From Cordilura impudica (Eukaryota; Arthropoda; Insecta; Diptera; Scathophagidae), in contig OY821517.1 of the NCBI GenBank assembly GCA_963682025.1, forward strand, positions 100,450,107 to 100,514,106: a stretch of 64,000 bases of DNA, in the 5' to 3' direction. Positions 57,123-64,000 of the stretch are shown here, in pieces. The notes beneath the pieces are model-generated. The model made no database searches. It was not told the DNA's origin and saw only the letters and a list, made by a program, of their open reading frames with translations. Made by a program: the position numbers and the translations under genes. The first letter of the stretch is position 1. The number at the start of each line of letters is the position of its first letter.

Positions 57123-57134
57123 ATTATATTAATA

Positions 57135-57699
57135 GGCAGGGCGATTTGACAACAAAATATACCCTATCCAACAGATTACCAGATTTACATCGTCTGAAAC
57201 ATTTTTTTGGAGTAATGCTCATTTAAAGTTGCTACTTACACATAAATAAAACACATACTGTGTGTGTGTTTATTATAAATATCAAAAGCCCTGTCTTCAG
57301 GTGTGAATTGGCTAAAATTGATTAGCATACCTTTAGGCCCCTTTAAAATTATATTTTAACAAACCCATTTATATATTCTGTGGGTTCAACAAATAATTAT
57401 AATAAAATTTAATGAATTTTATTTTAAAAATTTGAATTATGAATTATCTAATACTGATTAGCATATCCTTAGATTCTCGAATTGTCTTCTTTCGTTAGAC
57501 ACCAATAACGGCAACATAGGATTTGTATAGTTATTGAAGAATGTGTTTCAAAAAAACCTTTATGGTCTTTAATAGGAAATAGGAAACAAAACCAAAATCA
57601 AAGTGTAAACACAGTTATATTCTATTTGGTTTCTAGATTCAAATGTTCGAGGCGGTTCCATTACAATCCGATCTAGCAAAGAAAACCCAAAAAAGATTT
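57135..57699. other. AT-rich DNA with a Helitron family A fragment
   Basis: 57215-57345 (AATGCTCATTTAAAGTTGCT, TGTGTGTGTTTATTA, GGCTAAAATTGATTAGCATA) matches the middle of the family A copy at 16720-16910. Neither end is present. The rest is unassigned. Confidence 0.55.
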
Positions 57700-58080
57700 C
57701 TTTATTCCTTAACATAATCTCCTTTTAGCTCGTTAAACTTTTCCCAACGATATTCAATAACTTCGATACCCTCTTTATAGTAAGAACTGTCCAGCTCCTT
57801 AAAATAGTTATCAAACGCAGACTTCACCTCTTCATTGCTGGCAAATCTTTTACCACCGATCCATTTTTCAAGTTTGGAAACAGAAAATAATCCGAGGAAG
57901 CTAAATCTGGCAAATAAAATGCATGTTAAAGCAACTCAAACTTTAATTTACGGATTTTGGCCATAGCGATGGTGGATGTACCATTGTCTTGAAGAAACAA
58001 CACTTTCTTTTTTCGCCAAATGCGGTCTTTTTTCTTTAATTTCACCACTTAAACGCTGGATTAAGTTAGCATAATAAAAA
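57700..58080 (-). pseudogene. Mariner transposase C-terminal fragment (DD34D type)
   Basis: Minus strand: a GEIKEKRPHL-like segment, KKVLFLQDNGTSTIAMAKI, then LPDLASSDYFLF, KKWIGGKRFASNEEVKSAFD and YKEGIEVIEYRWEKFNELKG, ending GDYVKE. This is the familiar mariner pattern (HQDNAPxH...SPDLAPSDYFLF...GKxFxxNEEV...YYxxGIExLxxRW). The second-Asp box has lost its ARPH residues and there is a frame break before LPDL. A different, older lineage than the copies at 43344, 49677 and 7956. No terminal repeats seen. Confidence 0.88.
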
Positions 58081-58129
58081 TTAAAATACTAAATTATTAC
58101 AACAAACACTGAATTTTTATAATTTTTTG

Positions 58130-58335
58130 GATGTGCTCATACTTTTGGACATATCTTGGCACAATTATGCCCGATTTAGCCCATTTTCAACAGCAACATG
58201 CTCGAAATAATGACAAACAATATTATCATAATTTTATCCAGATAAATGGTTTATTTTTAAATGAGCGTGATTTTAACAGACAGGCGGACAGACGGACATC
58301 GCTATATCGACACGATTTGTTGTAAGGATCAAGAA
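58130..58335 (+). repeat. Second dispersed repeat family, internal piece
   Basis: CATATCTTGGCACAATTATG, ATGACAAACAATATTATC, AGATAAATGGTTTATTTTTA and CAGACAGGCGGACAGACGGA match 53270-53400. Ends missing. Confidence 0.65.
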
Positions 58336-58362
58336 TATATATATGAATATATGTACATTTAC

Positions 58363-59302
58363 AGCCCTGTTCTTGAAACGTTGTTATTTGAATAAGAGTG
58401 AATTTAAAATCACATGAAATTGAAATTTTGGGTTTCTTGAAACCACTTTTTTTATTTATTTAATCTAAACATATGTTTGAGTTAAGAACATATGTTATCT
58501 AGACACCAAGGTGCCATATGGTTCTTTATTCAGTTTCACAAAAAACTTTTAAGTATTTTGTGCATGTTTTTTCTTAAGTTTATAGAAAAAGTATAAAGAA
58601 AAATATTTTCTTTTAAAATAACAACTTATTTGTTCATTTAATTGTTTTCGTTCTTCAATTTCATTCAATTAAAAATGACTTTTCTATTTTTAAAAAGTTA
58701 GGCATCACCAAAAACAATTTCGATATTCAAATAAATTAGATTTGACTGGCATCAGTACTGTTTCGAACATATGCAAAAAAATAAAAATATGTGATTTGAT
58801 GAAAAATTTTTTTTTAATTCCTTTATTTGCAATAATTAGTGCATGAAAGAATCTTTGTTATAATTGAAAAAATTATAATGGAAAATAGATTGTGTAAAAA
58901 AAAGTTTTTATTATAGTTACAGAACAGCATCATCGCAAAAAGTGTGTTTTATTAATATCGACCACTTATTACGAGTTTTTTTTTTTAAATCAGCGCAAAA
59001 TGTAGACGTTTTTTAAAATCGTTTTTTTTTTCATAAAATTAATCTCTAATTTTTTTAAATAATGGCAAGGTTCAATAAAAAACATGTTGGAGTTTAAATA
59101 TCAATTAGTTTTTTTATCTCTTAAGACCTGCTTAGTAGAAAAAAAAGGGCATTTGTTTTGATTTCACAAAGGCTTTTCTATGTGAATTAAAACGAGAAAA
59201 AATATTCTTATTGAAATTAGAGAACAGCAAAAAACTCGTAGATTTAAGAATTTTTTCATTTACGAGTTTTTTTTTTTGTGATAATGGTTTCAAGAACAGA
59301 GG
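58363..59302. mobile_element. ~950-bp TIR repeat (class unknown), copy 2
   Basis: CAGCCCTGTTCTTGAAACGT at the left and GGTTTCAAGAACAGAGGCGA at the right form inverted ends; collinear with 33330-34300 throughout, with many small indels in A/T runs. Confidence 0.72.
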
Positions 59303-59324
59303 CGATACACTTTATGTGGTTGCA

Positions 59325-59403
59325 AATGCGTTTTTCGATGCGTCACAAACGGAATGACAAACTGACATATACCCTCTTTACATTGGTGTGGAGGGTATAA
59401 AAA
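59325..59403 (+). repeat. 3' end of the second dispersed repeat family
   Basis: GCGTTTTTCGATGCGTCACA, GAATGACAAACTGACATATA, then ACCCTCTTTACATTGGTGTG and GAGGGTATAAAAAG. The ATACCCTC/GAGGGTAT inverted pair closes the repeat. Confidence 0.65.
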
Positions 59404-60477
59404 GCAGGAAAATAATTAATTTAAAATATCGTTTTAAAAAAATCTAGAAGTCTAGCCCTTTTGTCTTTTAGTCTTGACAATATTATGTTTTGCATAAGTG
59501 GATCGTATCAATGATTTGGCTCAGCTGAATTTAACACTATTACTCTTTTATATTGGAAGCAATCGAATAGGCTTTTTGAATGATTTTATAAAAAAAACTG
59601 ATTATTAGATCTGAACAAAAGTAAATCTAAAGCAACTAGTTCATAACATTCTCCATATTTTTACTTTTGTGCAACCAATTATTTAATTTCAATCGCTTTT
59701 TAATTTGTTGAAAATCCGCGCATGTTAATTAGGAAAAACCAACATTGTATAAAAGAAAACAAAAAGTTATTGACCGTAACTCACCCCAAAAAATATTCAT
59801 TTAATGTTTAAAAGACATTTTACAAAGAATTTGGATAATCACAAGACGTGCCCCAATTTATTTTGTGAAAAACTTTTATTAAGCACATAAAACAAAGCAT
59901 AATTCTTAAGTTTTATATAAAATGATTAAGAAATCGTAAAATCGGTTTAAAAATTGCCAAGATATTACAAATCCGTAGGCCATTAGAATAAGAAACTCGA
60001 GCTCCCAATTTAATAGTTAGTGAGAGAATTTACTTCAGCAACAATTTGATATTCTTTATATCTCAAAAAGATGTAATTATTATTAACTTAATAATAATAA
60101 GATAATTATTATTATTATATAAGACAGAACGTTAAAATTGTTTTTATTAATGTGAATTTAATATGACAATATGATAATGTTTATTATTTTAGGAATGTTT
60201 GCAGTTTATCTTTAACTGTTGAGGTGTAATGAATCCGTGAATAACTATTTATATTGTTTTATCCCATGAGATATTGTTTCATTTGAGTTAATGTAAAATA
60301 AAACTAAAAAATAATAAATAAATATATATATGTAAATAAAACATTAAATATTTCAAAATTTTGTTTACATCAGTAATAATTGTCATAATCAATCAATAAA
60401 ATTAATTGTTGCATTATATGAACTAATGCCTCGATTTACACAATCGCATTTATATGAAATGTCAATTGCCCTTACCA
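59404..60477. other. Unassigned AT-rich DNA
   Basis: A (TAA/TTA)-rich tract lies at 60070-60120. No gene. Confidence 0.4.
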
Positions 60478-60592
60478 TATTACGGTAATATGGACTATAT
60501 AATTCAGTTATCACAATAAAATAATGTGATAGTACATGGAGCTATCGTAGTTCTATTGGCAACAAATTCGGTTGCAACAACTCTGTGTGGTA
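60478..60592 (-). mobile_element. MITE of the ACACAGAAAA family, copy 7 (half)
   Basis: AATAATGTGATAGTACATGG, TTCTATTGGCAACAAATTCG and GTTGCAACAACTCTGTGTGG match the inverted half at 51276-51394. Confidence 0.6.
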
Positions 60593-60798
60593 TCAAGCAT
60601 TTTTCATCTTATGCACTGTTCTCCGGTTCTAAGTAAATGTCCATATTTTTAGCACTCCTTCCTAATATCTAATTTTACTTAAAAAAATTTTGCGATTAAA
60701 GTTTTAAAGAAATATTGTAGAGAGATTACCATTTTTATTTCAGTAGATTAAAAAAACTTAATTTTTGGCAATTGTTTAACTTTCAGACTGGACGTTTT
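60593..60798. other. Short AT-rich spacer
   Basis: Nothing recognised. Confidence 0.4.
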
Positions 60799-61575
60799 TA
60801 TACCCTATACCACTATGTGGTTTGGGTATAATGACTTTGTGCTGCTGTTTGTAACAACCAAAAATATTTGACCTAGACCCATCTTTAATTATACCGATCG
60901 AATCAGAATCACTTTCTGAGTTGATTTAACAATGTCCGTCCGTCCGTCCGTCTGTGTGTCCATGTAAACCTTGTAATCAAACTGCAGGTCGCAAATATGA
61001 ATATATTTTGATGAAATTTGGTATATAAGCTTTTATCGGCCATGGGATGAACGCTATTGAAATTGGTGAGAATCGGTCCATGTTCAGACCTAGCCCCCAT
61101 ACAAATTACCCCTATGAAATCGACATAAATTTTCATAAGATCCAAATTGTCATATAGATCTTACTCAAATTGGGTTTATATGCGTTCATTACATCCATTA
61201 ATGAGTAGTCCAAAAATTATCCCTGTGGCCCCATATAGAGCTGCTTCCCGATTTTCACTTAAATCTATTAAAAAACAAAAATATTGCACTGATTCTTCTC
61301 AAATTTTGTTTGTATATATTTTTGCAAAATACAAGAGACTTTACCAAACATGATCAGGATCGGTCCATTTTTGGACCTAGTCCCCATATAGATATAGCAT
61401 CCGATATGAAATTTTTCATATCAGCAGCCAAAAAAATTAATAAAAATCCCACTCAAAATTGGTTTTTGCTTATTTTCTATGTCCAGTTAGTTGGGCCTAA
61501 GAGATAGGGTTTCTAAACGCATGGTATAGGGTATCGTATAGTCGGTCTAGACCGACTATAATTTTCTTACTTGTT
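60799..61575 (-). repeat. Palindrome-ended (GTCC)n repeat, copy R4
   Basis: Complete at both ends: TATACCCTATACCACTATGT at the left, and the GTCGGTCTAGACCGAC palindrome followed by TTTTCTTACTTGTT at the right. Short GTCC array at 60935-60950. Open frames at 60909-61145 and 61147-61507 exist only because of homology with other copies. Confidence 0.88.
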
Positions 61576-62865
61576 TGTTTTTATATTTATCAGCTAAAAC
61601 TCAAGAATCAGCAGCAAAGTTGCATTAATTTTATTAAATAAAATCTTCAAAAAATTTTAATTTTTTCACATTTTTTTGTTATCATTTTTCAAGTAACATA
61701 ACAAATCCTGGGCGTATGATTATTATTTATTAGTAGAGTATGAGAGATGTACACGTATGGGTGATATTTTTTAATAATAAATCAAACATACAGTATTTAT
61801 ACCCTATACCACTATGTGGTTTGGGTATAATGACTTTGTGCTGCTGTTTGTAACAACCAAAAATATATGACCTACACCCATCTTTAATTATACCGATCGA
61901 ATGGCACTATCTGATTCGATTTAACGATGTCCGTCCGTCTGTGTGTCCATGTAAAGCTTGTAATCAAACTGCAGGTCGCAAATATGAATATATTTTGATG
62001 AAATTTGGTATTTTATCTTTTATCGGCCATGGGATGAACGCTATTGAAATTGGTGAGAATCGATCCATGTTCAGACCTAGCCCCCATACAAATGACCCCT
62101 ATGAAATCAACATATATTGCCATAAGATCCAAGTTATCATACAAATCTTAGTCAAATTGGGTTTGTATGTATATATTACATCCATTAATCAGTAGTCCAG
62201 AAATGATCCCTATTGGACAACTCTTAGTCATAGGCCCCATATAGAGCTGTTTCCCGATCTTCACTTAAATCTATCAAAAACCAAAAATATTACACTGATT
62301 CTTCTCAAATTTTGTTTGTATATATTTTTGCAAAATACAAGAGACTTTACCAAACATGGTCAGGATCGGTCCATTTTTGGGCCTAGTCCCCATATAGATA
62401 TAGCATCCGATATGAACTTTTTCATATCTGCAGCCAAAAAAATTAATAAAAATCCCACTCAAATTTGGTTTACGCTTATTTTCTATATCCAGTTAGTTGG
62501 GCCTGAGAGATAGGGTCTATAAACGCATGGTATAGGGTATCGTATAGTCGGTCTAGACCGACTATAATTTTCTTACTTGTTTTTATTATATTTTTTTACA
62601 TGGATATATTCATAAAAATTATTTATTCAAGCCTTAGCTATTTTTGCTGAAGAATGAAATGAGAAATCATCAATGGTTCTTGAGTTATAGCTGAAAAACT
62701 AAGCAAACAAACATCGAGAGAAGGAAAAAATAGAAAAATGTTTGAGCTGAGAACGCCAAACCCTTTGGAAGTTATACTATACTGGCCTTATACTTTCACC
62801 CTGACTTGGAATTTCTCACCTCCAGACAATGACCCCGAAAATGTTCCGCAGTGTAATTAAAACAG
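61576..62865. mobile_element. Fold-back-like element, copy 2, split by repeat R5
   Basis: The left piece (TTATCAGCTAAAACTCAAGA, AGTAACATAACAAATCCTGG, ATGATTATTATTTATTA) and the right piece (GAATGAAATGAGAAATCATC, AATGGTTCTTGAGTTATAGC, AACGCCAAACCCTTTGGAAG, GACTTGGAATTTCTCACCTC) correspond to the two sides of 32110-33125. R5 lies between them. The outer left arm is absent, cut at repeat R4. Confidence 0.65.
61798..62580 (-). repeat. Palindrome-ended (GTCC)n repeat, copy R5
   Basis: Complete: TATACCCTATACCACTATGT to the GTCGGTCTAGACCGAC palindrome and TTTTCTTACTTGT. The GTCC array is reduced to about two units (61930-61938), the shortest in the window. Same orientation as R4, 223 bp from it. 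Confidence 0.88.
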
Positions 62866-63147
62866 TTAGTCTCTGGTTCTTTTTAGAGACAAAGTTAAAT
62901 TTGTAGTGGATTTTGATTTTTTTAAATCAATAAAACTTTTTGATAATATTTTACTAGTGCTAACAAATACTGTGCTGGACTTAATTTCTGAAATTAACTC
63001 TTTAGTGCTCTTGGAGGTCAATCTGACTCCATTCTGGATATCAGCAAATATTTACAAGTTTTAATTATGTATAGTTTTATTAATACGATTATTAAACACT
63101 TTGATGAAACATAATTCTTAATATCAAATTTTTGAAAAAATTAATAA
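62866..63147. other. AT-rich DNA with a piggyBac-like MITE end
   Basis: TTAACTCTTTAGTGCTCTTG at 62995 resembles the TTAACCCTTCAGTGCCCTTG end at 11413. No partner end is seen. Confidence 0.45.
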
Positions 63148-63300
63148 AAAAAAACAAGTAAGAGTGTTAAATTCGGCTGTGCCGAATCTTTGATACCATC
63201 CACCTCGGTTTGAGTATTGATAATAAATGTAAATGAAATATTTGAAAAACTAAACAATTTATAAAACTTAATACCAAATTATTTCAGCAAATTTTTTGGG
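63148..63300 (+). repeat. Second dispersed repeat family, 5' end
   Basis: AACAAGTAAGAGTGTTAAAT then TTCGGCTGTGCCGAATCTTT and GATACCATCCACCTCGGTTT. Same 5' end as 53087. Its AACAAGTAAGA start is shared with the R family, suggesting related or convergent termini. Confidence 0.7.
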
Positions 63301-64000
63301 TTGATCCGCTTAACAGATGATTTTTGTTTATTTCTGGAGATGGTCTATAAAGCTCTCTCATATTATTCGATCGCGCTCCAAAGATCGTTTTCATCTTTTC
63401 TATTATTTCGGATAAAAGAAAACACGTTTCGGTGTTTGCTTTTTGGTCATTTATGTTATATACCTTTATGCGTGCGTTTCCGGTTATATGACATAATCTC
63501 TCGTTTAATTTAGTTTAAGTTTTTGCAAATTTAACAGCTCGCCCTAACCTCCATTCCGAAGGTTGTGGTTGTGTAGGGTGACTATACGCGTTAAATCGTG
63601 CTAATTGGAGATGGCTGTATAGTTTCTTTTAACTGGCCAAATAATTCTTTATTGCGGCCGTATAGGTGGAAAACATAGAGAATACAATTTTTTTTTTACA
63701 TATTAAAAGGCAGTTCTGACTATTAGATTTTGTGGTAACACAAAATAACACAATACAATACAAAATCTAACCCAGCGATGCCAAATTTTGATTCTTAATT
63801 AAATTATGTTAATAAAATATATTTTAATTTATTGACTCCAAATACTACTATCTGGGAATTATTATCGAACTTAAATTTTTTGGGTTTTACTTTGCCTACC
63901 ATGAAGTCAAATTTTGAAGACATCTTGATCACTGTTATCTTTATTTTCTGAATAACTTCAAACTTTTATCCAAAAATATTGTGAGAAATAATATATAAAT
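63301..64000. other. Unassigned DNA at the right edge
   Basis: 63330-63680 is less AT-rich (for example CTCGCCCTAACCTCCATTCC) but gives no recognisable frame beyond a 70-codon open frame at 63301-63513 with no known domain. Could be the edge of another element or gene. Confidence 0.35.

Overview
The window is AT-rich, intron-bearing, repeat-dense eukaryotic DNA with no operons or long host reading frames. The repeat families (Tc1/mariner elements, Helitrons with TC...CTAG ends, RTE-like and other LINEs, and the (GGAC)n/(GTCC)n dispersed repeats with GTCGGTCTAGACCGAC or TTCGGCTGTGCCGAA palindromes) together with a cytochrome P450 exon closest to dipteran Cyp4c3 point to a higher fly (calyptrate-like Diptera). 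This is an inference from sequence families; I cannot name the species.

Layout. 1-13956: probably the first intron of the P450 gene. It holds a 3-kb AAAAATT heptamer satellite (2618-5660), a MITE split by a dispersed repeat plus a Helitron (6131-7713), a decayed mariner (7956-9255), an element carrying a ~115-bp minisatellite (10256-10794) and a TTAA-flanked MITE (11417-11971). 13957-14191: the only convincing host coding sequence, exon 1 of a CYP4C-type P450 on the minus strand, with a good splice donor. 14192-27198: Helitron remnants, a second minisatellite element, LINE scraps, a piggyBac pseudogene, copies of the palindrome-ended repeat, and a TAA-flanked element split by two Helitron insertions. 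27199-31110: a large DNA transposon with ~590-bp inverted repeats, a broken DDE-like transposase gene, an internal duplication and a nested repeat. 31111-38415: more Helitrons, a fold-back element, a Tigger-like remnant and a 5'-truncated LINE ending in an (AAAT)n tail. 42001-51000: a pogo-like MITE, a Helitron helicase fragment, two near-identical 1,306-bp mariner-type transposons with intact 361-codon transposase genes, a Helitron split by a palindromic Harbinger-type MITE, and a Harbinger-like element that keeps only a zeste/Myb-like accessory gene. 54042-57122: a nearly full-length but inactivated RTE-type LINE with a candidate 12-bp target duplication. 57135-64000: a mariner fragment, a second copy of the ~950-bp TIR repeat, and a fold-back element split by the palindrome-ended repeat.

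Apart from the P450 exon, essentially every recognisable coding stretch belongs to a transposable element. The only complete coding genes are the two mariner transposases, which are probably recent insertions. The rest is a layered record of nested insertions, several of which have clear target-site duplications or a paralogous empty site. I see no tRNA, rRNA or CRISPR.
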